From assembly GCA_944384235.1 (NCBI GenBank), contig CALWSP010000006.1:186001-250000 (forward strand): 64,000 nt of DNA, written 5' to 3'. The notes beneath the pieces were generated by a model. That model worked only from the letters and a program-made list of their open reading frames with translations. It made no database searches and had not been told where the DNA came from. The translations under genes and the position numbers were made by a program. Of this stretch, positions 53,167-62,735 are shown in pieces. Origin of the DNA: an uncultured Clostridia bacterium. Lineage in GTDB: Bacteria; Bacillota; Clostridia; Lachnospirales; CAG-274. Position 1 is the first letter of the stretch. Each line of letters opens with the position of its first letter.

Positions 53167-53203
53167 GTGGTAATTAGCGGGATAAAGGGATTTTCCCTCC
53201 CAC
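53167..53203 (-). promoter_or_regulatory. Structured spacer element before rplK
   Basis: On the minus strand GTGGGAGGGAAAATCCC followed by a second TCCC and CCAC, just before the rplK Shine-Dalgarno. It repeats the element at 52681-52709 in order and position relative to the ribosome binding site. Confidence 0.5.
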
Positions 53204-53233
53204 TGAAAGTAACTTTACTTTCAAATAATCAGT

Positions 53234-53773
53234 TTACTGTAAAAGTGGCTGAACTTGTGTAAAGTCCAACTCCATTGGCGTTTCACGACCAAATAAGAAT
53301 ATGTCAACTGTAACTGTCTTTTTAGTTAAGTTGATTTCTTTTACTGTACCAACATTTTCAGCAAACGCTCCAGATGTAACAATTACACTGTCGCCTACTG
53401 CAATGTCAATGTCAGTAATTTCGACGCTTTCAAGACCCATAGATGCAACTTCCTCATCTGTTAAAGGAACAGGCTTACTACCAGGCCCAACGAAGCTTGT
53501 AACACCTCTAGTGTTTCTTACAACGTACCATGTATCGTCATTCATTATCATTTTTAAAAGAACATATCCTGGAAATTTCTTTCTAAGGACTGTTTTCTTT
53601 TTACCGTTTTTAATTTCAACTGCTTCTTCCATTGGCACAGAAATTTCTTGAATATATTCCTCTAAGCCACTGTTTTCCACAAGTTTTTCAATGTTAGTTT
53701 TAACTTTGTTTTCATAGCCTGAATAAGTATGAATAACATACCATCTGACCTGATTATTAACATCTTCTGACAT
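53234..53773 (-). CDS. nusG: Transcription termination/antitermination protein NusG
   Basis: The 179-residue factor binds RNA polymerase and, through its KOW domain, ribosomal protein S10 or Rho. The N-terminal NGN domain has VRWYVIHTYSGYENKVKTNIE, then FPGYVLLKMIMNDDTWYVVRNTRGVTSFVG; the KOW motif is GDSVIVTSGAFAENVGTV (about 125-142). Length is normal. It follows secE by 18 bases. Confidence 0.97.
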   Translation of the reverse strand: MSEDVNNQVRWYVIHTYSGYENKVKTNIEKLVENSGLEEYIQEISVPMEEAVEIKNGKKKTVLRKKFPGYVLLKMIMNDDTWYVVRNTRGVTSFVGPGSKPVPLTDEEVASMGLESVEITDIDIAVGDSVIVTSGAFAENVGTVKEINLTKKTVTVDIFLFGRETPMELDFTQVQPLLQ

Positions 53774-53791
53774 TATTATAACCTCTCTCTA

Positions 53792-53995
53792 TTAACCTAT
53801 TAAATTTAATAGTAAGTTGTAAACAAACCTTATAATGTAATCATAACCAATAACAATTGCGCCAAAGATTAATGAGATTACAATAACAGAGATAGTTTCT
53901 TTAATTATGTCTTTTCTACTTGGCCAATTAATACGCTTAAATTCAGATGTATATAATTTTAACCAACTAGATAAATTAAGCTTTTCTTTTTCCAT
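53792..53995 (-). CDS. secE: Preprotein translocase subunit SecE
   Basis: The 67-residue SecE is the single-helix stabilising subunit of the SecYEG channel. FKRINWPSRKDIIKETISVI (about 19-38) is the conserved amphipathic segment, then one membrane helix (IVISLIFGAIVIGYDYIIRF). The start at 53995 has AAGGGGC upstream with seven bases spacing; a frame from 54013 is also open but has no site. Confidence 0.95.
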   Translation of the reverse strand: MEKEKLNLSSWLKLYTSEFKRINWPSRKDIIKETISVIVISLIFGAIVIGYDYIIRFVYNLLLNLIG

Positions 53996-54050
53996 TCTGA
54001 ATGCCCCTTTCATGAGGTAAATACAACTTTAATTGTATCAACAAACTGGA

Positions 54051-54200
54051 TTACTTTGTTTCTCTGTGTAAAGTATGTGTCTTACAGAACTTGCAATACT
54101 TCTTTGTTTCCATTCTGTCAGGATGTACTTTCTTGTCCTTCATAGTGTCGTAATTTCTTTGCTTACACTCAGTACAAGCTAATGTAATTCTTGTTCTCAC
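54051..54200 (-). CDS. rpmG: Large subunit ribosomal protein L33
   Basis: A 49-residue ORF below the usual size cut-off, on the minus strand with a GTG start at 54200 and GAGGTGG upstream. Its sequence, [18 protein letters not shown], then [16 protein letters not shown], is the zinc-binding (C+) form of L33 with two CxxC pairs. It is the first gene of the secE-nusG-rplK-rplA operon and follows two promoters. Confidence 0.96.
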   Translation of the reverse strand: MRTRITLACTECKQRNYDTMKDKKVHPDRMETKKYCKFCKTHTLHRETK

Positions 54201-54298
54201 GACTTCCACCTCTTTCTTGAATAATTAAATTTTTTAATTTAAATTTGTCTATAAAGTGTAAAAAGATACACAAAAAAAAGACGATACGCGTCACTATC

Positions 54299-54327
54299 AT
54301 AGTAACACAATGTCTTTAATATGTCAA
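54299..54327 (-). promoter_or_regulatory. Proximal promoter of the rpmG-rplA operon
   Basis: On the minus strand TTGACA (54327-54322), 17 bases, TACTAT (54304-54299). A short hairpin GACG-CGTAT-CGTC with a T run follows just after the start, which may act as a weak attenuator. Confidence 0.65.
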
Positions 54328-54359
54328 GCTTATTTTAATATTTTTTGACAATGTGTGTT

Positions 54360-54388
54360 ATTTTAACATAAATTTAAGATTTTGTCAA
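54360..54388 (-). promoter_or_regulatory. Distal promoter of the rpmG-rplA operon
   Basis: On the minus strand TTGACA (54388-54383), 17 bases, TAAAAT (54365-54360). It forms a tandem pair with the promoter at 54299-54327, typical of strongly expressed translation genes. Confidence 0.65.
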
Positions 54389-54394
54389 TATAAA

Positions 54395-54420
54395 AAAAGG
54401 CTAACTCTTGTTAGCCTTTT
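54395..54420 (-). terminator. Terminator of lepB-DUF1858
   Basis: AAAAGGCTAA and TTAGCCTTTT, with a six-base loop and T residues on the minus strand. Confidence 0.85.
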
Positions 54421-54422
54421 AA

Positions 54423-54629
54423 TTATTTAGATTCTAAATAAGTGTTAATATCATTTAAAAGAGCGTTTACGTCCATTCCGTGAACCATACAAGCTTCTTC
54501 AAGAGTTTCACCCTGAGAAGATGGGCAACCAATGCAGTGCATACCTGCGTTCATAAGAATAGGAATAATGCCCTTATCAATTAAAATAATTTCGCCAATA
54601 ATCATATCTTTTGTTACTTTATTTGCCAT
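54423..54629 (-). CDS. DUF1858 domain protein (TIGR03980 type)
   Basis: A 68-residue protein of the DUF1858/TIGR03980 group, often annotated as hybrid-cluster-protein-associated redox disulfide domain. It contains GMHCIGCPSSQGETLEEACMVHGMD (about 30-54 in parts); the Cys-x-x-Cys of HCIGC is a likely redox disulfide. Starts after a GGAG site 14 bases past the lepB stop, so it shares the lepB transcript. The function is not established. Confidence 0.9.
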   Translation of the reverse strand: MANKVTKDMIIGEIILIDKGIIPILMNAGMHCIGCPSSQGETLEEACMVHGMDVNALLNDINTYLESK

Positions 54630-54643
54630 AATGTTACTCTCCT

Positions 54644-55333
54644 TTATTTATTATAATTATTTTTTATTATTTTTATTTGATTAAATGGGTAATATCTAAA
54701 AATAGCTTTACCTTCCATAAAAGATTTTGGAACAAAGGTATTTAACCACTTTCTTGAATCTTCTGAGTTATTTCTGTTATCACCCATCATAAAATAACAA
54801 TCTTCATCAAAAAGCCCGTCATTATTTTTATCATAAATTTCTTTATTATATATAAATGATGAAAAATCTGAAAGGCTATCACCTTTTTTAGGCACAACAT
54901 ATAAAGCGTCTTTTGTAACCATTTCTCCGTTTACAAAACTATTTTCTAACGGTGTAGTGCTATCATTTATATAAATTTCATTGTCTTTAATTTCTACCTT
55001 ATCTCCTGGCTCTCCTATAACTCTTTTTATATATAAAATTTCTGGATTGTCAGGATATTTAAAAACGGCTATATCAAACCTTTCTGGGCTTGTAAAATAA
55101 TACTCTATTCTATTAGCTATTATTCTATCTCCAGTCATAATAGTTTTTTCCATTGAACCTGAAGGGATTACTGCATTAACAATTATAAACTTTGTAATAA
55201 TTAATGCAAAAACAACTGCAAATAATATTGTAGATACCCAGCTTTTAATTTCTTTTAAAACCTTGCCTTTAGCTGTGGTTCTATCTTCATTTACTTCGTT
55301 ATTTACATCATTATTTTGGTTTTCATTTTCCAT
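54644..55333 (-). CDS. lepB: Signal peptidase I
   Basis: The 229-residue enzyme removes signal peptides from secreted proteins at the membrane. An acidic N-terminal tail (MENENQNNDVNNEVNED) precedes one membrane helix (STILFAVVFALIITKFIIV). The catalytic Ser is in IPSGSMEKT (about 58), the Lys in YIKRVIGEPGD (about 102), and GDNRNNSEDSR is the late conserved box. There is one insertion of about 20 residues between these boxes. The promoter TTGACA-N17-TATTAT lies at 55367-55395. Confidence 0.95.
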   Translation of the reverse strand: MENENQNNDVNNEVNEDRTTAKGKVLKEIKSWVSTILFAVVFALIITKFIIVNAVIPSGSMEKTIMTGDRIIANRIEYYFTSPERFDIAVFKYPDNPEILYIKRVIGEPGDKVEIKDNEIYINDSTTPLENSFVNGEMVTKDALYVVPKKGDSLSDFSSFIYNKEIYDKNNDGLFDEDCYFMMGDNRNNSEDSRKWLNTFVPKSFMEGKAIFRYYPFNQIKIIKNNYNK

Positions 55334-55366
55334 AATAGTTTCCCTCCAATCTCAACTATTATACTT

Positions 55367-55395
55367 ATAATACAACATTAGTTTAGTTATGTCAA
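55367..55395 (-). promoter_or_regulatory. Promoter of lepB
   Basis: On the minus strand TTGACA (55395-55390), 17 bases and TATTAT (55372-55367), start about 25 bases before the lepB ATG. Confidence 0.6.
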
Positions 55396-55420
55396 TAAAG
55401 GGTTTATTAATTTTGATATA

Positions 55421-55446
55421 AAAAAAACCTGCTCAAAAGAGCAGGT
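55421..55446 (-). terminator. Terminator of the second tRNA operon
   Basis: ACCTGCTC-TTTT-GAGCAGGT followed by seven T residues on the minus strand, directly after tRNA-Cys. Confidence 0.88.
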
Positions 55447-55448
55447 AA

Positions 55449-55520
55449 AGGCGACACCCAGATTTGAACTGGGGATCGCGGAGTTGCAGTCCGCTGCCTT
55501 AGCCACTTGGCTATGTCGCC
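55449..55520 (-). tRNA. tRNA-Cys (GCA)
   Basis: A 72-nt cloverleaf; anticodon loop CTGCAAC, anticodon GCA. The acceptor arms GGCGACA and TGTCGCC pair fully. The discriminator reads U, and no CCA is encoded. Confidence 0.95.
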
Positions 55521-55523
55521 ATA

Positions 55524-55595
55524 TGACTCGTAGGGGAATCGAACCCCTGTTTCAGCCGTGAGAGGGCCGCGTCTTAGCCGCTTGACCAACGAGCC
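55524..55595 (-). tRNA. tRNA-Glu (CTC)
   Basis: A 72-nt cloverleaf; anticodon loop CTCTCAC, anticodon CTC, which reads GAG. The acceptor arms are GGCTCGT and ACGAGTC. No CCA is encoded. A second Glu tRNA with TTC must exist elsewhere for the AT-rich codon usage. Confidence 0.92.
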
Positions 55596-55602
55596 AAATA
55601 AA

Positions 55603-55674
55603 CTCCCCGAGTAGGGCTCGAACCTACGACCCATCGGTTAACAGCCGATTGCTCTACCACTGAGCTATCGAGGA
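55603..55674 (-). tRNA. tRNA-Asn (GTT)
   Basis: A 72-nt cloverleaf; anticodon loop CTGTTAA, anticodon GTT. Acceptor TCCTCGA/TCGGGGA, discriminator G, no encoded CCA. First gene of the second tRNA operon. Confidence 0.95.
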
Positions 55675-55691
55675 ATATTATCAACAAAAAC

Positions 55692-55720
55692 ATTTTAGCA
55701 CAAACAAAAACATTTGTCAA
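55692..55720 (-). promoter_or_regulatory. Promoter of the tRNA-Asn-Glu-Cys operon
   Basis: On the minus strand TTGACA (55720-55715), 17 bases and TAAAAT (55697-55692). Confidence 0.75.
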
Positions 55721-55742
55721 GAACTTTTTTATAGAGTTTAAT

Positions 55743-55774
55743 AAAAAAGAACCCCGAACAAATCGAAGCCCTCC
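55743..55774 (-). terminator. Terminator of the tRNA-Asp-Val-Leu operon
   Basis: On the minus strand a G-U-rich stem (GGAGGGCTTCGA with TCGGGGTTC) ending in six T residues. It separates the first three tRNAs from the last three. Confidence 0.6.
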
Positions 55775-55782
55775 TTTACAAA

Positions 55783-55870
55783 CTGCCCGGAACCGGGGTC
55801 GAACCGGTACGGGATTTAACTCCCGCAGGATTTTAAGTCCTGTGCGTCTGCCAATTCCGCCACCCGGGCA
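55783..55870 (-). tRNA. tRNA-Leu (TAA)
   Basis: An 88-nt class II tRNA; anticodon loop CTTAAAA, anticodon TAA, with the long variable arm GCGGGAGTTAAATCCCGT. No encoded CCA. Confidence 0.95.
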
Positions 55871-55899
55871 TAGACATTGTTTGGAAAACAATATCCTGA

Positions 55900-55972
55900 T
55901 GGGAACAACAGGGCTCGAACCTGTGACCCCCTGCTTGTAAGGCAGATGCTCTCCCAACTGAGCTATGCTCCC
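55900..55972 (-). tRNA. tRNA-Val (TAC)
   Basis: A 73-nt cloverleaf; anticodon loop CTTACAA, anticodon TAC; acceptor GGGAGCA/TGTTCCC; discriminator A; no encoded CCA. Confidence 0.95.
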
Positions 55973-55977
55973 ATATA

Positions 55978-56054
55978 TGGCGACTCGGAAGGGGCTCGAA
56001 CCCTCGACCTCTGGCGTGACAGGCCAGCGCTCTAACCAGCTGAGCTACCGAGCC
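55978..56054 (-). tRNA. tRNA-Asp (GTC)
   Basis: A 77-nt gene including an encoded CCA, the only one of the six with it. Anticodon loop CTGTCAC, anticodon GTC. Acceptor GGCTCGG/CCGAGTC, discriminator G. Confidence 0.95.
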
Positions 56055-56108
56055 ATATATTTGTTAAATATGTTAGGCACTTCTTATCAAGCGCCATCGA
56101 CAAATATT

Positions 56109-56137
56109 ATTATATAGCATAGGATTTAATTTGTCAA
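56109..56137 (-). promoter_or_regulatory. Promoter of the tRNA-Asp-Val-Leu operon
   Basis: On the minus strand TTGACA (56137-56132), 17 bases and TATAAT (56114-56109): a perfect SigA consensus. Confidence 0.8.
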
Positions 56138-56301
56138 GCACTTTTTTTATTTTTTTTTGCTTTTTTATTTTTATTCTATAAATAGTTTTAAAAATAAAAT
56201 TCTATAAGCTGTTTTAAACTTTCATATTCCTGATATTTACTTATTTTTTTATTTATTAAATACTTCAAAAAATTTAATAAAAATTTTTTTTGATTTTTTA
56301 T

Positions 56302-56541
56302 TTATTTTAACCTACTATAATAAAAATCATCAATAATATTATAAAAATGGTTTGGAAAAACTTCATTTTCCACTAATATATCATAAATTAATTTAGTGTC
56401 CTCATCATTTGGTAAATTTCTAATTACACAATATTCTAATCTCTTATTGTCTTTTAACAGCTCGCCAATAAATGTAACTTTATTATTTTCTTCTACCATC
56501 TCAATTTTTAAATTAAATTCATCAATTATTTTATTTAGCAT
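56302..56541 (-). CDS. Small protein of unknown function
   Basis: A 79-residue ORF with ATG at 56541 and GAGGGG eight bases upstream, and a promoter TTGAAT-N17-TAAAAT at 56602-56630. The sequence is acidic and mixed (KIIDEFNLKIEMVEENNKV, then NDEDTKLIYDILVENEVFPNH). I recognise no domain. It lies alone between the tRNA operon and gyrA. The codon use and ribosome binding site support that it is real. Confidence 0.6.
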   Translation of the reverse strand: MLNKIIDEFNLKIEMVEENNKVTFIGELLKDNKRLEYCVIRNLPNDEDTKLIYDILVENEVFPNHFYNIIDDFYYSRLK

Positions 56542-56601
56542 ATCAAATACCCCTCAATCTTCACTTACCCATAAAACTTATAAAAAAACAGTTCCAACTA
56601 A

Positions 56602-56630
56602 ATTTTAACAAATTTTTTTGAATAATTCAA
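56602..56630 (-). promoter_or_regulatory. Promoter of the small unknown gene
   Basis: On the minus strand TTGAAT (56630-56625), 17 bases and TAAAAT (56607-56602). Confidence 0.5.
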
Positions 56631-56758
56631 TATGGAATTATTGGCCTGGAAATTTTTCAATACTATTTGTATATATATTGGTTAGGTTTTGTCAATTTTG
56701 GCCGATTTTTTGTGTAGTTTTGATAGCTTATCTTAATAAATTATTTTAAAACTTTATT

Positions 56759-56797
56759 AAAGACTACCAAATCGCAACATCGACAGGTAGTCTTTAA
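56759..56797 (-). terminator. Terminator of gyrA
   Basis: AAAGACTACC and GGTAGTCTTT around a 17-base loop; T-rich on the minus strand. Confidence 0.75.
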
Positions 56798-56826
56798 AAT
56801 TAAAATTACATATAGATTTTTTTGGC

Positions 56827-59358
56827 TTAAATACTAGAGTTTTCAATATTGCTATTTTCAGGGGCATTTTCCCCTAATAAATTCTTCTCTTCTTCCTCGT
56901 TAATGCAATCCTCATTTATCTTATCAATGCTAATTACATTTACACCCTCTTTTAAGTTTACAAGTTTAACACCTTGAGCTATTCTACCAACAGTTGAAAT
57001 GTCCTTAATTTTTAATCTAATAACAACACCTTCGCTTGTAACCATAATAAGTTCTTCTTTATCATTTACCATTGATAAAGCTCTTACTTGGCCAGTCTTA
57101 TCTGTTATCTTATATGTTTTAAGGCCCTTACCACCTCTTGTTTGGGTTCTGTAATTATCAGAGTCAGTACATTTACCAAAACCTTTATCTGTAACTAATA
57201 AAACTTTGTTTTCCTCAGATATTACTGCTGAACCTATTACATAATCATCATCTTCAAGGTTAATAGCTTTAACACCTGTCGCACCTCTACCCATTGGTCT
57301 AACATCTTGTTCTTTAAACCTAATAGAAATACCATTTCTTGTTGCTATGAATATATCATTTTCTCCGTTAGTTAAAAAGACAGAAATAAGCTCATCACTA
57401 TCTCTTAAATTAACTGCAATTAAACCACTTCTTCTAATGTTGTTATAATACATTGCTGGAGTTTTCTTTATGATACCATTTTTAGTTACCATAACCATAT
57501 ATTCATTTTCGTTAAAGTTTTTAACAGGGATAACTGCGGAAATGCTCTCGTCCTTATCCATCTCAAAAATATTAACAATAGGCGTTCCTTTTGCATTTCT
57601 TCCTGCTTCAGGAATTTCCCAAGTCTTTCTTCTATAAACTCTACCTTTGTTTGTAAAGAATAAAATATAGCTATGGTTTGAGCTAAGGAACAATCTTTGA
57701 ACATTATCCTCATCTCTCATTTGAAGGCCTATTATACCCTTTCCACCTCTATTTTGAGATTTGTAAGTATCAAGAGGAATTCTCTTTACATAATTTAAAG
57801 AAGTCATAGTTATAACAGACATATCATCAGATATAATATCCTCCATATCTATCTCTCCCATATCTTCTACAAATTTAGTAAGTCTATCATCGCCATATTT
57901 TCTTCTAACTTCTAACATTTCTTCTTTTATGACGCTAAATAGCTTGTTTTTATCTGCCAAAATAGCTTTCCACTCATTTGTAAGTTTTTCAAGCTCAGCA
58001 TATTCATTTTCAAGTTTTTCTCTTTCCATTCCTACAAGGCTTCTAAACCTCATTTCACAAATGGCATTAACTTGAATTTCTGTAAATGCAAACCTCTCTA
58101 TTAATTTATTCTTAGCTTCTTTTGTAGTTTGAGAGCCTCTTAAAATAGATATAACCTCGTCTATATTATCTAAAGCTCTTATAAAGCCTTCTAAGATATG
58201 CATTCTCTTTAAAGCCTTATCAAGGTCAAACTGAGTTCTTCTTGTTACAACTTCCTCTTGATGCTCTAAATAATATTCAAGCATTTGCTTTAAATTAAGC
58301 GTTCTTGGCACACCATCAACTATACAAAGGAAGTTCACACTTATTGTTTCTTGTAACTGAGAATATTTGTAGAGTTTGTTTAAAACAATTTCTGCACTAG
58401 CATCTTTTTTACAGTCTATTACAATAAATATACCGTTTCTATCGTTTGTATTATCTTGTATACCTGATATACCTTCTATTTTCTTGTCTTTAACCAAGTT
58501 TGCAATTCCCTCAATCATATGAGATTTATTTACTTGGTAAGGTATTTCTCTAATTATAATTTGTTCTTTTCCGCTTGGTAATTGCTTTATTTCTGCCTCT
58601 GCTCTAAGCCTTATTTTTCCTCTACCAGTTCTATAAGCAGAAACAATGCCCAGTCTACCTAATATATTTCCACCTGTTGGGAAATCTGGACCTTTAACTA
58701 TTTCTATAAGCTCATCAATGTCTGTTTCCCTATTTTCATAAATTTTGTTATCTATGATTTTTACAAGTGCATCTATAACTTCTGATAGGTTATGTGGCGG
58801 AATATTTGTTGCCATACCAACTGCAATACCATTTGAGCCATTTACTAAAAGGTTTGGTATTCTAGATGGTAAAACTGTTGGCTCTTTAAACTCGCCATCG
58901 TAGTTATCTTGAAAATCTACTGTGTTTTTATCTATATCTGCAAGAAGCTCCAAACTAATTTTTGCTAACTTTGCTTCTGTATATCTTTGTGCAGCAGCAG
59001 GATAGCCATCTATTGAACCAAAGTTACCGTGGCCATCTACAAGAGGATATCTCATTGAAAAGTCCTGTGCTAATCTTACAAGAGAATCATAAATTGCTGC
59101 ATCGCCGTGAGGGTGGTACTTACCCATTGTATCACCAACAATACGAGCACATTTTTTATAGCCCTTGCTTGGGTCTAAACCTAATTCATTCATAGCATAT
59201 AAAATTCTTCTATGAACTGGCTTTAAACCATCTCTAACATCAGGTAAGGCTCTTGACACAATTACACTCATAGCATAGTCAATATATGAGCTTTTCATTG
59301 TTTCAGATATCTCTGTATTTACAATTTTGTCATATTGTATCTGATTTTTTTCGTCCAT
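56827..59358 (-). CDS. gyrA: DNA gyrase subunit A
   Basis: The 843-residue breakage-reunion subunit. The quinolone pocket reads [13 protein letters not shown] (about 78-90): Ala sits at the Ser83 position of E. coli and Asp is kept at 87. The catalytic Tyr is in [11 protein letters not shown] (about 125). The C-terminal half shows the six beta-pinwheel blades ([20 protein letters not shown] contains the GyrA-box; [23 protein letters not shown]). I chose ATG 59358, eight bases after AGAGGT; a GTG 21 bases upstream would also be in frame. Cotranscribed with gyrB, 41 bases apart. Confidence 0.97.
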   Translation of the reverse strand: MDEKNQIQYDKIVNTEISETMKSSYIDYAMSVIVSRALPDVRDGLKPVHRRILYAMNELGLDPSKGYKKCARIVGDTMGKYHPHGDAAIYDSLVRLAQDFSMRYPLVDGHGNFGSIDGYPAAAQRYTEAKLAKISLELLADIDKNTVDFQDNYDGEFKEPTVLPSRIPNLLVNGSNGIAVGMATNIPPHNLSEVIDALVKIIDNKIYENRETDIDELIEIVKGPDFPTGGNILGRLGIVSAYRTGRGKIRLRAEAEIKQLPSGKEQIIIREIPYQVNKSHMIEGIANLVKDKKIEGISGIQDNTNDRNGIFIVIDCKKDASAEIVLNKLYKYSQLQETISVNFLCIVDGVPRTLNLKQMLEYYLEHQEEVVTRRTQFDLDKALKRMHILEGFIRALDNIDEVISILRGSQTTKEAKNKLIERFAFTEIQVNAICEMRFRSLVGMEREKLENEYAELEKLTNEWKAILADKNKLFSVIKEEMLEVRRKYGDDRLTKFVEDMGEIDMEDIISDDMSVITMTSLNYVKRIPLDTYKSQNRGGKGIIGLQMRDEDNVQRLFLSSNHSYILFFTNKGRVYRRKTWEIPEAGRNAKGTPIVNIFEMDKDESISAVIPVKNFNENEYMVMVTKNGIIKKTPAMYYNNIRRSGLIAVNLRDSDELISVFLTNGENDIFIATRNGISIRFKEQDVRPMGRGATGVKAINLEDDDYVIGSAVISEENKVLLVTDKGFGKCTDSDNYRTQTRGGKGLKTYKITDKTGQVRALSMVNDKEELIMVTSEGVVIRLKIKDISTVGRIAQGVKLVNLKEGVNVISIDKINEDCINEEEEKNLLGENAPENSNIENSSI

Positions 59359-59399
59359 TGCTTTTACCTCTATTTCCACTTAATTCAAATAAGTTTTTA

Positions 59400-61313
59400 T
59401 TAAACATCTAAGTTAGTAACATATTTTGCATTTTCTTGAATGAAAATTCTTCTTGGTTCAACCTTATCTCCCATTAACTGATCAAAAACAAAGTCTGCCA
59501 TCTTTGCATCTTCAATAGTTACTTTTAATAAAATTCTCTTTTCAGGGTCCATAGTTGTTTCCCAAAGCTGAGAAGCGTCCATTTCACCTAAACCCTTATA
59601 TCTTTGTATTGGCTTCATACCCTCTGAACCAATTTCTCTTATGATGTTATCTCTTTGCTCATCTGAATAAGCATAATACTCTTTTCTATCCTTCTCTAAT
59701 TTATAAAGAGGAGGCTGTGCTAAATATACATATCCATCTTCAATTAACTTTGGCATAAATCTAAATATAAATGTTAAAAGCAAAGTTGTAATATGTGCAC
59801 CATCAACATCGGCATCTGTCATAAGAATGATTTTGTGGTATCTTAATTTTTCAATGTTAAAATCTTCGTGAATTCCTGTTCCAAAAGCTGTTATCATAGA
59901 TTTTATTTCTTCATTTCCTAAAATTCTATCTAATCTAGCCTTTTCAACATTTAAAATTTTTCCTCTAAGTGGCAATATTGCTTGTGTTTTTGCATCTCTT
60001 GCCTTAACAGCTGAACCACCCGCTGAATTACCCTCTACTATGTAAATTTCACATTTAGATGGGTCCCTTTCAGAGCAGTCTGTTAACTTACCTGGCAATC
60101 TTCCACTTTCTAAAACATCTTTTCTTCTAATTAACTCTCTTGCTTTTTTTGCTGCTTCCCTTGCTCTAGATGCTAAAAGAGATTTTTCTAATATTAATTT
60201 TGATATATCTGGATTTTCTTCTAAAAAGTATGTTAATTTTTCAGATAAAACTGAAGATACAGCCATTGTAGCCTCACTTGTGCCTAATTTGCCTTTTGTC
60301 TGCCCTTCAAACTGTGGGTCCTCAATTTTAACGCTTACAATTGATGTTAAACCCTCTCTAATATCTTCACCTGTTAAATTTTTATCACTTGCCTTTAAAA
60401 TTCCAAATTTTCTACCATAATCATTTATAGTCTTTGTTAAAGCAGTTCTAAAACCTTGAACGTGAGTTCCTCCATCAATTGTATTTATATTGTTAACATA
60501 TGAATAGTTTGTTTCGTTATAAGTATCATTATGCTGAAATGCTATTTCAACTAAAATGTTGTTAAAACTTCCTTCACAATAAAAAATTTGCTCATACATA
60601 GGTGTTTTTTGACTATTTAAATGTTGAACAAACTCCATTATACCTCCTGTATAGTGGTATATGTAGGAAGGCTTATCCTCAAGCCTAAGGTCTTGTAAAG
60701 TTATTTTTAAACCTTTTGTTAAAAATGCTGTTTCTTGCAAATGTTTTTGTAGTGTTTCTAAGTCAAAAACTGTTTCCTCAAAAATTTCTGCATCTGGCTT
60801 AAACCTTATATATGTTCCTGTCTGCTCTTTTGGGCAAGTTCCAACTTCTTTTAAAGGGTGAACTACATTTCCTCTTTCATATCTTTGCTCATATACTTTC
60901 CCATCGTTATATATGTTTACAACTAACCACTGGCTAAGTGCATTAACAACAGATGCACCTACACCGTGTAAACCACCGGATACTTTATATCCTCCACCAC
61001 CAAATTTACCACCAGCGTGAAGAATAGTAAACACTACTTCAACAGCTGGAATACCCTTTTGGGGGTGTATACCAATAGGTATACCTCTACCGTTGTCTTT
61101 AACTGAAACAGTGTTATCCTCGTGTATTGTGACCTCAATGTGTGTACAATAGCCTGCTAAAGCCTCATCTACTGAGTTGTCTACAATTTCATATACACAG
61201 TGATGAAGACCCCTTATTGATGTTGAACCAATATACATACCTGGACGCTTTCTAACTGCTTCAAGTCCCTCTAATATTTGTATTTGATTTTCATTATATT
61301 CCTGCTGTGACAT
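59400..61313 (-). CDS. gyrB: DNA gyrase subunit B
   Basis: The 637-residue ATPase subunit. GHKL motifs: [21 protein letters not shown] and [21 protein letters not shown] motifs: [14 protein letters not shown] (about 426) with catalytic Glu, and DADVDGAHI (about 501) with the Mg2+ aspartates. C-terminal [21 protein letters not shown] is conserved. Starts after AAGGAGC. It pairs with GyrA to introduce negative supercoils. Confidence 0.98.
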   Translation of the reverse strand: MSQQEYNENQIQILEGLEAVRKRPGMYIGSTSIRGLHHCVYEIVDNSVDEALAGYCTHIEVTIHEDNTVSVKDNGRGIPIGIHPQKGIPAVEVVFTILHAGGKFGGGGYKVSGGLHGVGASVVNALSQWLVVNIYNDGKVYEQRYERGNVVHPLKEVGTCPKEQTGTYIRFKPDAEIFEETVFDLETLQKHLQETAFLTKGLKITLQDLRLEDKPSYIYHYTGGIMEFVQHLNSQKTPMYEQIFYCEGSFNNILVEIAFQHNDTYNETNYSYVNNINTIDGGTHVQGFRTALTKTINDYGRKFGILKASDKNLTGEDIREGLTSIVSVKIEDPQFEGQTKGKLGTSEATMAVSSVLSEKLTYFLEENPDISKLILEKSLLASRAREAAKKARELIRRKDVLESGRLPGKLTDCSERDPSKCEIYIVEGNSAGGSAVKARDAKTQAILPLRGKILNVEKARLDRILGNEEIKSMITAFGTGIHEDFNIEKLRYHKIILMTDADVDGAHITTLLLTFIFRFMPKLIEDGYVYLAQPPLYKLEKDRKEYYAYSDEQRDNIIREIGSEGMKPIQRYKGLGEMDASQLWETTMDPEKRILLKVTIEDAKMADFVFDQLMGDKVEPRRIFIQENAKYVTNLDV

Positions 61314-61414
61314 CTTTTTAGCTCCTTCGTAGGGGGATATAACCCTTTATTATAAAATCAATTATAGCATAAATTTAAGGAAAATAAAAGCCATTTTGTT
61401 ATTTTTGTTTATTT

Positions 61415-62476
61415 TTAAAACAATTCTCCATTTTTAACATTAAAAAATTTAACATTTTTAACATTTTCTTTTATATCATCAATTCCTGTGGAGGATATAA
61501 TGGTTTGAATATCTTTTATTGAACTTAAAATATATAGCTGTCTACTTCTATCTAATTCAGACAAAACATCATCTAAAATCAAAATTGGATTATAGCCTGT
61601 TTTTTCTTTTATTATTTTAACTTCTGCCATTTTTAGGGACAAGCAAACTGTTCTTTGTTGCCCCTGAGAACCAAAATCTCTAGCATTAATATTGTTTATA
61701 TTAAATATTAAATCGTCTTTATGCACTCCAACTGATGTTATTTTATATTTAAAATCTCTTTCTCTATTTGCAACTAACTTTTTTTCATAGTTTTCTATAT
61801 CTACATTTGGTAAATACTGAATTTCAAGCTTTTCTTTTCCATTTGTTATATCAAGATGTATTTTGCCTGCTATTTCATTTAAAGTTTTTATGAAACTTTC
61901 TCTTATTTTTATTATTTTCTTTCCATATTCTACAAGTTGTAAGTCATATATATCAAGTGTAAATAAGTCTAATTCTTTTTTTAAAAGCATATTTCTTTCT
62001 TTTAAAATTTTATAATATCTACTTAAATTTTCTGCATATAATTTACTTATTTGACAAAGCTCAATATCAATGTATCTTCTTCTATTTGATGGACCTTCTT
62101 TTACAAGAACTAAATCTTCTGGGGAAAAAAACACGATATTTACAGTGCCAAATAGCTCATTTACATTTTTTATTGGTATAGAATTTATTGCTATACCTTT
62201 TTTATTTGTTGGCTTTATGTGTATATTAATTTTATCTTTAAAATTATTTTTTTGAACTATTAATTGGATATGAGCTGATTCGTAGCCAAATTGTATTAGT
62301 TCTTTTGAAATGTGAGTTCTAGGGCTTCTTCCTGTTGCACAAATATACATAGATTCAAGTATGTTTGTTTTGCCTTGTGCATTATCTCCATAAAAAACAT
62401 TAACATTAGGCGAAAGCTCAATATTTAACTCTTTTATGTTTCTATAATTGATTAGGTTTAAATTTTTAATATACAT
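61415..62476 (-). CDS. recF: DNA replication and repair protein RecF
   Basis: A 353-residue SMC-like ATPase, part of RecFOR, loads RecA at gaps. Walker A NVFYGDNAQGKTNILESMY (about 27-45), signature SQGQQRTVCLSLKMAE with the Q-loop and the LILDDVLSELD Walker B (about 299-309). Length typical. It lies in the conserved dnaN-yaaA-recF-gyrB order. Confidence 0.96.
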   Translation of the reverse strand: MYIKNLNLINYRNIKELNIELSPNVNVFYGDNAQGKTNILESMYICATGRSPRTHISKELIQFGYESAHIQLIVQKNNFKDKINIHIKPTNKKGIAINSIPIKNVNELFGTVNIVFFSPEDLVLVKEGPSNRRRYIDIELCQISKLYAENLSRYYKILKERNMLLKKELDLFTLDIYDLQLVEYGKKIIKIRESFIKTLNEIAGKIHLDITNGKEKLEIQYLPNVDIENYEKKLVANRERDFKYKITSVGVHKDDLIFNINNINARDFGSQGQQRTVCLSLKMAEVKIIKEKTGYNPILILDDVLSELDRSRQLYILSSIKDIQTIISSTGIDDIKENVKNVKFFNVKNGELF

Positions 62477-62494
62477 ACATAACCTTCTTAAAAT

Positions 62495-62725
62495 TTATTG
62501 AATTTCAAAAGTGAAGTCCTCTCCATTTTCATAAAGCTCGCCACTTACTGAAATCACATCACCTACAACACATTTTTTGCCTCTCATTGTGCAAATTTCA
62601 TTATTAACTTTTACAAGACCATCTTGAATTATCATTTTCGCATCTGAGCCTTGTCCAACCACATCAGCTAATTTTAAAGCTTGTTGTAATTTTATATAAT
62701 CTGTTTTTATTTTTATATATTCCAT
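62495..62725 (-). CDS. yaaA: S4-domain RNA-binding protein YaaA
   Basis: A 76-residue protein with an S4 RNA-binding domain (PF01479): KLQQALKLADVVGQGSDAKMIIQDG, then VKVNNEICTMRGKKCVVGDVI. It is found between dnaN and recF in many Firmicutes. Its RNA target is unknown. It starts ten bases after the dnaN stop. Confidence 0.93.
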   Translation of the reverse strand: MEYIKIKTDYIKLQQALKLADVVGQGSDAKMIIQDGLVKVNNEICTMRGKKCVVGDVISVSGELYENGEDFTFEIQ

Positions 62726-62735
62726 TTTTATCTCC

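Noticed and set aside
55407..55957. Two minus-strand ORFs of 75 and 127 residues
   Set aside because: They run through six clear tRNA genes and their terminators; the frames are open by chance in GC-richer tRNA sequence.
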